Shown in pieces: positions 1-11,435 of a stretch of DNA of 64,000 bases. Within the stretch, counting starts at the first letter, position 1, and every line of letters begins with the position of its first letter. This DNA is from Collybiopsis luxurians FD-317 M1 (taxonomy: Eukaryota; Basidiomycota; Agaricomycetes; Agaricales; Omphalotaceae), in contig KN834755.1 in NCBI GenBank assembly GCA_000827265.1, forward strand, positions 1,068,320-1,132,319, written 5' to 3'. The notes beneath the pieces were generated by a model. That model did no database searches. It was not told where the DNA came from and saw only the letters and a program-made list of their open reading frames with translations. Position numbers and translations under genes: made by a program.

Positions 1-514
1 TTCAGTGACTGGAACAAATTACCTTGTAGATCCTTGGATCATCGATCATCAATGTAATGAAAACTAACTAAAATTGTGTAAATTGAAAAAATTAGATCAA
101 TTCAAAATTGCCTGCCTTGGATCAGGCACAGAATTGTCAGAGCAGAAACTCAGCATTCCATTCCATTCCATGCACTCGTAACTTGAAATTGACAATGTGT
201 ACAGACTCAAATGAAATGTTTCTGAATGGGTCTGGTGGTGCACTAGACAGTCATAATGTGAGCGGTGGTCAACAGCAAAAAAAAGGGTTCATGGGCTATG
301 TTCATGGAGGCTTATCGCCCAGTTGGGCGATAAGCCATGACTAAGCTTATGCACATGATTTATGTCATCACTCAGCTGCCCCAAATGGATAATGACTATG
401 TGGCGAGGCAGGACAGCCCTAGTACGCTAGCTCAATTGCGTCTTAATCTTGAACAACCACTTCTGGAGCCTCTCATGTCTTTCTACCTTACTCTTCTCAT
501 CTAATATTATTACA
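1..514. other. Upstream region of the DUF6729-like gene
   Basis: No gene is supported here. The one notable structure is a perfect 12-bp inverted repeat with a 4-base loop at 309-336. A 78-codon open stretch at 108-344 has no recognisable product. Confidence 0.5.
309..336. repeat. Perfect 12-bp hairpin, 4-base loop
   Basis: The arms 309-320 and 325-336 are exact reverse complements around AGTT. The hairpin lies about 180 bp before the chosen start codon of the next gene. Its role is unknown; it could be a structured leader or a remnant of a mobile-element end. Confidence 0.8.
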
Positions 515-3500
515 ATGTCTGCTAATTATTCCAAAAATGAATCATCAGTGTCAGGAAATTCTCGTGTGTGTGGTACTCATGGTGGTCGACGCGAAGGATC
601 TGGCAGAAAGAAAAAGACAAATATTGGCCCATCCTCTGCTCCTCAGTCTTCTCACTCTAACTCAGCTTCTATCCTGCCCAATCCATCAGCAAATGTGCAT
701 CACCCAAATGTTCCTGTGTTCTTTGCATTGCATGTACCCCAAGGAGTTTTGTGCCCTTCATCTGGAATATGCGAAGGAGAAACTTTAATAAATAATGGTG
801 GCAATTCATCAGGTCAGCTTTTACTTTTGACATCATATGAATTTTACTCAAGAAAATCAGTATCTTCAAATGTGAATCCACCACAATCTACTGTGCAGCA
901 AGGCGTGATTACCAGCAAGACATATCAGCATCTCATCAGTGAACTAAATGAAGTAATGGATAATGATGAGCATGCAGATATCAGAATTGAAGAGGGGCGA
1001 CAAGTTGATGAGAGCATTTCAGACAGCGTTGAGGATTCAATGGAGAAAAATGCTGAAATTGCTGAGCAAGAAACAAAGGGATCAGAGGCTCCAGAATGTT
1101 CAGTAATTCACCAATACTTGCTCAACTATTGGAACAGCCTTCAAAAAAAGATAGATCAGTATCACATGCCGAAATGCTACAAGGATGGCCAGTTTTTGGT
1201 TCATCCTCCCCATCCTGTATTTGCACTCCACCACGCATCTCAAACCTCATTTTCTCCTGATCCTCTCTGTCTTCAGCCCATCTTTGTTTGGCTCCCAGAA
1301 TATTTGCCAGGTCATCCAGATCATTTCAAGTGCAGATGTGGTGGGAATCTGACCATGAATGGTAAGTAAATGGTTTTTTTTTTCACTTCAAATCTTAAAA
1401 TGCTGAAATATACAGTATCAGGATACAATGATAATCCAATTGCAAGACATGTCCATACCTCGACTGGCACTGACTACTTCCTTTTCACCAACCGCTACCT
1501 TTGTGATTCTCGCCGAGCAAATAACCGAGGATGTGGGACAAGTTATCAGGGCAGCAATCCACATGTCTTGGATCAACTTCCTCGATGGGTTCAGGAAGCT
1601 TTTCCTGGTTTGTCAATAGCTTTAGGTCAATAAAAATATTCTGACAAACTTTCAGCATATCTAATGACTTGGGGAGCGGTTGATAAATTGGTCATTGATC
1701 AGATGAAACCATGTTTCGCTGGCCGATTTGGACCTGAGCCATTCTCAAAAATGCTTCATGAGCTCCAAATGTTACAACATAGTTGCCGAGAGCTTATGTA
1801 CTTATCAGCTGCCACAAGTTATGGTCTTTCTGGATTGCAAGTCCCTCGATTTCCCAGCTTTGATGACCCAATGAAGTATGCAGGTAGTTCCCCCTCTGTT
1901 CAGTATCTCAAATGCATCTGGACGGACTACCATGCAGCGGTCAAAATCTATCTAGACAGGATTCAAGCATCACTATCAGGTTTCAAATTGGCAGGTGATC
2001 ATACCTTTTGTGTAAGTACTTTAGTCTCAGTGGCCAGATTGCTTTGCTGACATTCAGTTCATAGATCATGAAAGCTTTAGTGAGGCTCAAGTCTGAACCT
2101 ATTTTTTCTGCACTGTTCTCAGTTATCAATGAATGGGAAGAAATCCAGGCACAGGCTATGGGTCTTACGAAAGGCTTTTCAGTCCTTCCAGAGATGTTTG
2201 AGCAGGTAAAGAAAGGGTTAGAAGAGCATGGTCATCAGCCTACCAACATTTACTACTGTGACAATCCTTCTGGTACATTTAGGCTGATTTATATTCAATG
2301 GATTTGTTCATGAGTTTTTGAGTAGCTGAGCATGATTTTCATGAGCGTGTAATGGAATCTCTGAAAAACAATGTTGTTCACATTCCACATACTGCTTTGC
2401 GTACAGAGCATGATACACTGACATATCCCTATCTCATGCTCCCCTCCACATCTCGAGTTGAGTTTTTCAGCACCTTTATGCTTATCAACAACACTTGTGA
2501 GAGTATTCTTGAGGCTGTTGAAGCTTTGGACCCAGCTGATACTCTTGTGGTTGCTCTATCGGTTAGCTATACAGTACAGCGGTCACTTTACAGTATCCAG
2601 CTGCGAACATCAGATAAAATATTTGTATTCGAGGTACGCTCATCATTCAGTATTGAAATAGTCATTTCGAGTCATATCCCTTCAATTCAGGTATAGATTG
2701 CAAACCTTACACCGGGGAAAATTCCATTGTGTCTGCGCTCTGTTCTCACCTCATCACATATTATCAAAATTGGTCATAGTATTGTGCCATCTATCTTGTG
2801 CATTGCGACTGCACTCAATATGCCTGATCTCATGTCAATTGCTTCTGAAAATGGGCCCTTCCTTGACCTCGGTAAGCTTGCTAAGGTCAAAGGAGCTGTT
2901 CAAGATGCATATGCACCGCTCAATTCTCTTGCCTTGACAGTCTTGAAGCAGAGATTACCTGAGCTTCCCAATATCTCCTTACCTGCACCTATAGTTGGGT
3001 CAAAACACTGGAGTAGAACTTCTGCCCTCCACATTGATACAATTTGGCAAATATACCTCTCATTAATTCAGTGCAATTTGGTCAGTTTACGTCTTCATCC
3101 CTCTGAAACCCAAGTCAGTCAGCTTGTCACACTTGTTGCCTCCTGTAAGGAAGTTGCGAAGGGTATTATCCTCGATCACAATGGAAAAGTCGAAGTGGTT
3201 ATGGATGAAACTGGAAATACTACTCAGCTCAAAATTACCCCAGCATACTCGCTCATTCAGATTACCCGGGTGCTCATTCCAGGTTCCATAGTCAGCAAGC
3301 ACAATCAAACACTACAGTGGATCTTTGAACATGGCAAAAAAGCTGTTGTTCAGACACGCACCTTGCACACCCGACCTGCTATTCCACCTCTCCCACTTGA
3401 TCCATCTTCCACTTCAATTCTTGGAATACCCACTCCACTACCATCCTTGGATCCACAATCTATTCTTTCCATTGGACCATCACAGAGCTTGCTCGGCCGT

Positions 3501-4792
3501 TCTCTGCCTGTGTCAGGCAACAGTGAAGATGATCTTCTGCCATCAAATGCAGACAATGATGAGGATGAAGATAGAGAGGGCGAAGATGATTCTTACGGTT
3601 ATTACTCTGACGATGACAATGATGTGAGTGGAAACTATTAATGCTATCAGCAATTACACTTACTGGAGCCAGATCGGGAGAGACTTTGATGATGATGATC
3701 CAGAGCCTACACCTGAAGAGTTAATCGTGAACTCTTTACAAGAAGCTCAAGACTTGCTCACTCAGCCACAAGGAAGTCTTGGTACCCTTGCATCTCGTGT
3801 TCTTGATGATGCATTTCATTTCATGGACTGCCTGCTAAGGACACTTCCAAAGAAACACTCTGCATTCAAGGAGTTTGCACATCAATTCAGCAAAACAATC
3901 TTTGTGCGTGATGGAGGAGATCTCCGGACAGTTAAATTGGTTCTTGAGAAAAAGGGAATGTCATGGGACTATATAGTTCGAGCCAAGAAATCCTGGCTCA
4001 ATCATCATGTTCGGCGCTATATCCCTCCCCCTACCAAGCTTGAAGCAGACCTTAAGCTTCTTTTTGACAGCTTTAAAAATATTGTTTGTAGCTCTGACCG
4101 GAAAAAGGGCCGTGGTCAATTTTTTTCCAAGGAATCTACCCAAGTTTCCAACTCACTCCTCAATACTGTCCACTGTGGCTTTCTATCAGACCCGCCTAAC
4201 ATATCTCTCCAATACATTACTGGTTGGGACCGTGACAAGCTTCCCTTGTATTGCACCATACGTGGAACCAACTCAATTGAAGGAGCAGTTCATATGCTCA
4301 TTCACCATATCTTTGGCTCCTTAAAAGCATCTCCTGAACTGGCGGTAGCTTTGCTCAGCAATTGGATACTACGAAGAAATCAGCGGGTGAGCACTTTAAA
4401 TCAGAAACATTTGCATTCAGCTCACAATTACAACCTAGGTAGGGCATTTCAATCGGACAGGTCAAAAGTGGTCCAACCACTTTGATATCTGGCTTCTCGA
4501 TGAGATCACTGAACTTGCCATCTACCTTGACATGCTTCCCTCTTTCTGCCTTCCTCGCATGCTTGCGACCCGAATAGCAACCTCTGAATCATTCAGTATC
4601 GTGCCCATTCCATCTGCCCTTGCTGAAGAATACCATATCTCCACACTCCCAGCACACCGAATTGAAGGACTACCTCATCATCGCGACACACCAGTTCACC
4701 TTCTTACCCGGCTCTCAATGAAGATTACAAATCCTTACCGCTATCTTCAGCTGACCCAACGAACTGTCTTTCCTGTAATTCCTGTTCATACT

Positions 4793-4795
4793 TGA
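4793..4795 (+). other. Premature TGA 1 in the DUF6729-like gene
   Basis: The frame reads PVHT, TGA, KEYTEFKHLL, then stays open for 79 more codons to the next TGA. The residues on both sides look like family sequence, so this is a nonsense mutation rather than a natural end. Confidence 0.75.
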
Positions 4796-5032
4796 AAGGA
4801 GTATACTGAGTTCAAACATTTGCTGGCCTCTGATAACATTCGTAACAATCGTGCAAATGCTCCTATTACTCAACCTTGGAAGGGTATCAACTACATCAAG
4901 TTCGCAAAACTCTGGAACATACTTGTCGATACACAGGATGCTACAATCACAGATCCTAATGAGAGGCTGTACTATAAACTTCCAGAGCAGCTTCTACGGC
5001 ATCACAAGAGGCTTCTCGAATGGCAAGCATCT

Positions 5033-5035
5033 TGA
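5033..5035 (+). other. Premature TGA 2 in the DUF6729-like gene
   Basis: The frame reads LLEWQAS, TGA, ATILDGSNAA and continues to a clean donor at 5175. This is a second single-base nonsense change in the same exon. Confidence 0.75.
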
Positions 5036-6823
5036 GCAACAATACTCGATGGTTCAAATGCAGCCATGATACATGATCATCTCAATCTTCTTCAGAACCC
5101 AGAACGAGTAGCTTCAGTGCTACCTGCAGTTGCCCTCGAGGATCTAGACACACAACCTGACCCAACCGCAGAAGGTGAGGACAGAATATGACTCACAGTA
5201 AAAGCATTAACCTCACAATTACACCTTCAGGTATCCGGGGCCTTGACCTAACATCCTTCAATCCAATGGCTTTAGTCCGGCACGATACCAGTGGCCGTAC
5301 CTATTCTGATGGACAGTATATCACTACTGAGACCTCAGGACTCACCGATGATAATCCTGGGTCCAATCCAATGACCCACATTGCAGCCGGTATGCTCCAG
5401 ATCTCTACTGAAAATTGGGCAGAACAAGATCCCAATATGTCCACAGACATGGGAACTTATACCCCTGCAAACAATGAAGAAAGTCATAAGCAAGGGACGG
5501 CTCACATGCAAACCATACTTACATTCAATCCATCTGGCCCCGGTGAACATGAACAGCCCCTTCCTAAAAAGCAACGGATCGAGAGTGGACCCAAGAGAAG
5601 AGCTGCCCGTGAATGTGCCGTTTGCACTTACCATTGGTGCCCTCGAGCTTCAGTATGTAGTGGAAGGGGCGGACGAGACAAGTGCTATGGTGGTGTGTGC
5701 AAGCATGAGAATATTGGTAAACACCGTGTTCGACGCTCTTAAGTTGTACATAGCTATAATTTGTAAATAGAAAAAAAAAAATGTAACATAATGTGAAGGA
5801 GAACTGGTTGGGCCTTTCGGGATACTCATGAACAGTACCATAGTGTTCACTGGCTGTAATGACAGACGAGTGAAGCTTGTACGATGGTACTACAACAGAG
5901 TCACCGGCAGGTCCACCATGTCATGAGAAACCTCGGGGCATGACGCACATTGTGATATTGAGAAACTGTGAGAAAGCGCAGACAGGCAATGAGGGAGATA
6001 AATCTTCAGTAAAGAGTTGCTAGTTGAAAGGCCTTAGCGAAGAGACGTAGCTACATACAGTTATAGTTTTCCAGCTCTGAAGTTGAGACCTCTCTTATGG
6101 CACCTCTGCCTCATGTGAGCTTGTACTGACTTTTGTACTTGGGAAAGGGAAGGCGAGAGATGAAGCTAACGGTACAGGCAAGGGTAAAGGGCAATTTCGA
6201 CGTGTGAATGACTTGCGTGTGAGTTTGGTGTGAATGGCTCGATGAAGCGCTGAAGGTACCTGAAGTCTTTAGTCAAGACACTTCATGTCATCTTGAAAAC
6301 CATTGGCTGAGTGTTTATCTCAATGGGGCAGTCACCCGAAAGAGATAGCCCTCGGCCATTTGAAAACAAGCTAAACCTTTCCTAAAAAGGCCTTGATTTC
6401 GGATGCGCCAGAACTTCGGAGATTAGGCTGTTTTACACCGAAAACTTGTACATACAAATCACAAATATATCCAAGGTAAATCTCTCTTTTCTCTCTTCTC
6501 TTTCTTCCTCTTTTGACTTGGAAGAACTTGAAAAAACTGCGATCTCCACAGACATAGACCATAAGCCAAAAAAAGATTCAAATTTTGTTTGACCTTTTTA
6601 CTAGCACAAATCACTTATACTCCCGCCTCAACCCATCAAGATATTTCGCCCTCTCAAAGGCTTTCTTCCACGCGTCCCCCGGGAACTCCAACTCTTCGAT
6701 CCAGATTTGTCAAATCAAATGCCTTAGCGTCCGTCGCCAGCGCTTGATTCGTATACCTTACAAAGCCGCTTAAGATGAACGAGATCGTGAGGATATTGAT
6801 CAAGAATGACTTTAGGAATTGAG

Positions 6824-7231
6824 CTATGAGCGCAAAGATAAACGGAGGAAGGATACGCGCGCGCCATTCGTGTCCTGTGTCAGAAGAACATCAGCTACGC
6901 CGTGAATAGCCCTTAACCATCTACAACTTATGGCTTTTACGAGAGCTATGCGGCCGGCGGGTACGACGGTCCAGATAATGAATTCGTGTAATCTTTCCAC
7001 ACCACACGCATAGCAGGGCCGGTCAATCTCAGGGACTCGACGCGCAATTTTAGGGCTGGAAATACATCTGATAGCTTTGATCGCAAGTTCCAGGACCCCG
7101 GCATGCCATAACGAGCGAAGGACGGGCGATTCGGGCTCCTCTGTGACGATGCGGTATATGAAATCAGACACGAGGCAGAGCCCGATCCCAGAACACGATT
7201 TTGGAGACATGATTCGTGAAGAATGACACAC
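6824..7231 (-). CDS. Possible remnant or exon, unrecognised
   Basis: A 135-codon open frame with normal-looking composition, including SLWHAGVLELAIKAI and the stretch IIWTVVPAGRIALVKAIS. The phrasing vaguely resembles helical (ARM/HEAT-like) parts of agaricomycete MYND-finger proteins, but no zinc finger is visible, no flanking exons could be assembled, and there is no clear start. It may be a decayed fragment or a chance open frame. Confidence 0.22.
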   Translation of the reverse strand: MCHSSRIMSPKSCSGIGLCLVSDFIYRIVTEEPESPVLRSLWHAGVLELAIKAIRCISSPKIARRVPEIDRPCYACGVERLHEFIIWTVVPAGRIALVKAISCRWLRAIHGVADVLLTQDTNGARVSFLRLSLRS

Positions 7232-7840
7232 TCACTTGCACAGGATCAAGTGGAAGCTCAAGGAAAGCTTGCGTGGACAGCGTCGAAGCCGAGCTCTCGT
7301 CTTCGTCTGCTGCATGCAGGAACAGATAAACCGTACGTGTGTGGAGGGGAAGAAAGCGATGTAATGAGATAACGGTAAAAGACTACGCTCGGGGAACGGT
7401 ATGAAATAATTTTCGGAGTTACCAGAATGACCGATGCAGATTCTGACTGTAAATCTGGATGGCAATGCCCCGGACCTAAGATAACGAGAGGAACGACATG
7501 GAGAACGCTCTGTTGGAATTCCTAAGCTTCGTAGGTCTTTGCTTTTCTTTTTTTCTGCTGAGACTTTTCGACTAGGAATTCAAGCCAGATGTAGATCAAC
7601 TTCTATTCCTTCTCGTTACTCGTTACCGGAAAAAAAAGAAATGTTTTGCGTCGTGATTATGGTCCATTGTGAAATCGTAAACGAACGACCAAAGAGCGAA
7701 GAGAGCAGATTGTATGTCCTCCGATGGATGAGATTGTTTAAATAGAATAATCGCAAGACGGCGAAGCGGGTAAAGCTCGAATAACAGGTTTCTTTCTGGG
7801 AAAGAGCACCTTTCTTAAAAACAGTTTCAAGAGCCTTTTT

Positions 7841-7954
7841 GGGAGAAGACGCGCCGAATGTGCATTTACTTGAATCTGACATTCTTTTGATAAGTTTGGG
7901 AGAAGGCGCGCCGAAAGTGCATTTGCTTGAACCTGGCATTTTTTTGATAAGTTG
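7841..7954. repeat. 57-bp tandem repeat, two copies
   Basis: The copies at 7841-7897 and 7898-7954 differ at few positions; both contain GCGCGCCGAA-type and TTGATAAGTT sequence. They create a repeated peptide (SSKCTFGA) in a minus-strand open frame, but I see no gene that would use it. Confidence 0.85.
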
Positions 7955-9442
7955 GGGAAAAGCCTGACAGATGACTTGCAAATCTCCCGGATAGGCCCTT
8001 TTTTATCTGAAATTTCGCGACAGGAAGGTAAAGTAAACGTGAATTTTCGATTTTCTGCAAAAGTAAAACCACAAAAACGAGAGATAAAGGTTTTGGATCC
8101 CGGTCAGGATATAGAAGAAAAAAAAAAAATTAGGATTAAGATAGGAATTAGAACGGAACAGGAATGGATGGTAAAGTTCTTAAAAGAGCGAGGGCTGCAT
8201 CACGTGTGAAGGCCAAAGCCGGAGATTTGATGCCTATTTTGGACAGTTTCCGGCGTCCGCTCAAATCGCGTCAATCATCCGTTTGCGTTACTTGATGCCT
8301 CGAGGTCCGAGGAGAAGCCAAAAATTAAAGCCAGAACGTGAGCTAGACCAAGCCCGGATGATCTTTCTTTTTGTGTTGGTATAGTACCATTGTATGAGTA
8401 AGTTCTCGACGTTCTACTCCTTCCTCTTCGAATTAGCAATGAACAAAGAGTAAAAAATCAACAGTTCGTCGCCGTTTTACCCCTCGAGCCACACTTGATC
8501 CCGTAGCATACGAAAGTCAAGCAGACGTGAGCGAAATGAGTTTCCACTCCTGCGCTTATATGCTGTTATCAGTCCGAATCGAACTCTGTTCATTACAGGA
8601 GACATTGGTTGGGTGTCTGGTGCAGGAGGAGGAACTCTATTGAATTTGAAGTCAAGATAAAGTTCTAGCATCGAACGGGAACTGGTACCGAAGCAGACTG
8701 AAGTTGATGGAAGGCAAGCATGATATCCATTTCACCAATGGTGGGGAGCGAAATCTTACATAATATCCTCCTCGTCCCTTTCTGGACCCTACTTAAAGCC
8801 AAGCAGCACGGACCATTCATCAACCTACTGACAGCACCCTCATCGTACAATAGGTGGACTTGAAAAATATTGAAACGCGCTTTGGCGCGGAGATCCTTAA
8901 CTCCGACGTCAACACGTTATCCAACTACCACATCGACAGCTGTCCTTCCACGCATTGCGACTGTGATCAACTTGAGGTTCCACTGGCATGCGTTTCCCTT
9001 TAGCTATAACGTCAATTTCATTGCTATATCATTGATACGCACGAGGAGGTCTTGATACTTGGTACTATTAGAAGCAGTTATTGACAATGACAATCGACGA
9101 CCAAAGCCACATGGAAGGTGCTCCTCGACATGGGTCTCTTGTAGTATCTTTGTCCCGCCGCTCCAGTGAAGCAGAGATAGCATAAAGCATTTATTTTATC
9201 TCCAAAGTTCAAAACTCGCGAAGGAGGCTTTATGTTTTTTCTTAGAGCACTTGGCCGAGAAATGGTACACACTCTTCCCAGGGTGTCATCTTGATGTTGG
9301 ATATGTATCACGGCCGTCATTGCTATCTAGCTTGGAATTTTCCGACAGATTGGCGTTCCCTTAATGAGAATGATGGCATCTTGCAAGTATTTGCGGGATA
9401 TAAATGACCCAGTCAATTTTCAGAAGAGAACCCATCGTAGCT

Positions 9443-10698
9443 ATGTCAAATGCTACGGCTCCTGCGCTGAGCCCTGCTATCCCATTTCAACTTCTTCCTC
9501 CCTCCATCGCGCTCCAGCTTCAAATTAAGAGTTACATTTACGCCGGATCATCAGGGGTGAGCCTACCTAGGCACTTACCTTACTCTCGAGGTAGTATACA
9601 CTCACATTGTTCTAGATCTTAGTTTGGGATGTCCTATCCAACCTGACCGATGACTGGTATCTGTTCCATCTCTCCAAAAACAGATATGCCCTTGCTGCCT
9701 ACGTGCTATCCAGGTACTCTCCTTCTGAATCTGTGCTCGATGGTCCATGAACTCTGAAAGTGTACTATCAGGATTGGTGCAATGACCTACGTAATTGGGC
9801 GGACAGTTTTCACAAGTGGGTGACTTTGAGACCACATCCATTATCTCTTGTCTTAAAATCAAATTTGTAGCGGCCCCAGTGGGCAACTGTAAACTCGCAG
9901 ACACTGTTCTGGATTGTTTCTTTCCCATCGGAGTGGGGGGTTCTTGCTTGCTCTTCTTCCTCAGAGTGCGCGCAGTCTACATGGCTCAGAAGTATATCGT
10001 GGCCTTTTTTGCCTTCTTATGGGTCTCAGTGCTTGCTTCATGTCTGGTGGTTCCCTTTGGCACAATCGGAGTCAACATTCAGGACACACCCTATTGTGCA
10101 ACCGTTGCAACCAGAGACTTCGCTATAGCAACAGTTATCGTCCCTACAGTTTACGACACACTAGTCTTCTCAGCGATTTCATACAAGCTTTTGACTTACG
10201 GCTTTGCTCCCCATCGGAGCCTTCGAGACCGCATATTGGGATCTAATCTACCAGCATTTTCCAAAGCAATGTTTCGTGATGGCCAAAAATACTACCTGTA
10301 TGTCTTTTGCGGTGATATCTTTTATATTTTATTCAACCGACACTGAAAGGGTAACTGTTTTATCGAATATTGTGACAATTGCAATGTGGTTTGCCCGGGT
10401 CAACCCAGAGTATACCAGCATCTTTATAGGTCCGAATATGATGCTCACCAACATAATGGCTTGTTATGTCTATCGGCACACGGTTCTCGGTAGAATCCAA
10501 GACCCAGTTACCACGATAAATGCCCAGGTGATTCCCACAGAACAGAATGTGCTACCCCTCACCACACATCCTAATCTGGCGCAAGGAAGAAGTCGCCCTT
10601 CCACTGCAATGGATGGCATAGTTGTCGAGATGACTTCAATAACTCATGTGGATGAGGTTCACAAAATAAAGCCAAAGAGTTCCATGTTGTCACTGTAA
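9443..10698 (+). CDS. DUF6533-family seven-helix membrane protein
   Basis: Five exons close in phase: 9443-9556, 9616-9713, 9772-9815, 9871-10297, 10350-10698; 343 residues. Exon 2 carries the family opening (VWDVLSNLTDDWYLFHLSK). Hydrophobic helices follow (SCLLFFLRVRAVYMAQK, FFAFLWVSVLASCLVV, TVIVPTVYDTLVFSAI), then the signature LPAFSKAMFRDGQKYYL, another helix, and ITNIMACYVYRHT-like sequence (here LTNIMACYVYRHT) before a polar tail. The family is abundant in Agaricomycetes and of unknown function; its topology resembles a receptor, but no ligand can be inferred. The start follows a TATAAA by 39 bp. A close paralogue lies inverted at 17066-18299, on the far side of the NACHT-WD40 gene. 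Confidence 0.88.
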
Positions 10699-11435
10699 CA
10701 TCCTTCCTTTGTAGTGTACATACTTAGTAGCAGGTATCAATACACGCATATATTCAAACTTGTTTGACCTATTTTATTTGATTCAGTCCTGTGTTCAGCT
10801 GGCAGGCCATTGTTTTCCACGTTCTCGTGCGGGCTTGTCTTCAGTTGTTCAGATGTTGAAGCAAGCCAGATATACGCCGACAATCAATTATACAGATATA
10901 TGTATATGCGTTGACACTGTTTGGTGTGATTTTGAAGATGATTCTCAGATTAACCAGCACCAGCTGTCTCCTGAATACAATTGCATGTTTAACGTCTGCT
11001 TATCTCTAATATATATATATTGTTTTGTATAGCTTTTTACATCAATATATTTCTTTACTCAGCACTCCTGCCGGACGCTCGCCTTCCGTAGGCCACACCA
11101 CCTGGCCACATCGGCCAATGTCGCCCGGATGACATGTACAGCGCACAGGCTCGCTCCACTCTAGCGTTCCGACTGCCATGGCCCATGCCCTAGGCAAACT
11201 AGGCTGGGGCAGGTCTTTCTTGGTGTCGCTGTTCTTATCACAGCGACTTAGAAGATGAAGTAAAGCACCTAATCTTCAATTCGATGGTTCCGAGACGTTA
11301 TCGGGAACTATTAAATACTTGGTTGTCATGTCAACAATATCGATAATGGTACATAAGGAGAGGGCCGAAGTAACTTGTTACTGACTCCCCGCTTCTTCTC
11401 TTCCCCGATTATGCCTGAGCAAGAAATAAGAGACT
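10699..11435. other. Intergenic, including a GC-rich patch
   Basis: A/T-rich 3' flank of the membrane gene, then a distinctly GC-rich patch at about 11067-11230 just ahead of the NACHT gene. No RNA gene or open frame could be supported; the patch may be part of the promoter region. Confidence 0.4.

Larger units (their letters stand above)
515..5742 (+). pseudogene. DUF6729-like transposon-derived protein with two in-frame TGA codons
   Basis: Nine exons join in phase: 515-1361, 1422-1607, 1656-2011, 2065-2272, 2326-2633, 2697-3623, 3673-4386, 4439-5174, 5231-5742, about 1597 codons. The start at 515 (MSANYS) is preferred; 449 is possible. In order I see a basic GGRREGSGRKKK stretch, a Cys-containing block (LPGHPDHFKCRCGG), the block HVHTSTGTDYFLF, a degenerate RNase H/exonuclease-like region (from DTLVVALSV), an acidic linker, a region with RGTNSIEGAVHM, and a C-terminal Cys/His cluster (CAVCTYHWCPRASVC). 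I recognise this architecture from large transposase-like proteins repeated in agaricomycete genomes. TGA codons at 4793-4795 and 5033-5035 interrupt an otherwise open frame that continues past both. Each is one C-to-T change from CGA, so it is probably a recently inactivated copy. Confidence 0.8.
5743..9442. other. Gene-poor stretch
   Basis: No confident gene lies in these 3.7 kb. Apart from the 57-bp tandem repeat and the weak minus-strand remnant listed separately, I see short A- and T-rich runs and unconvincing open frames. A TATAAA at 9399-9404, 39 bp before the next start codon, may belong to the membrane-protein gene downstream. Confidence 0.5.
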
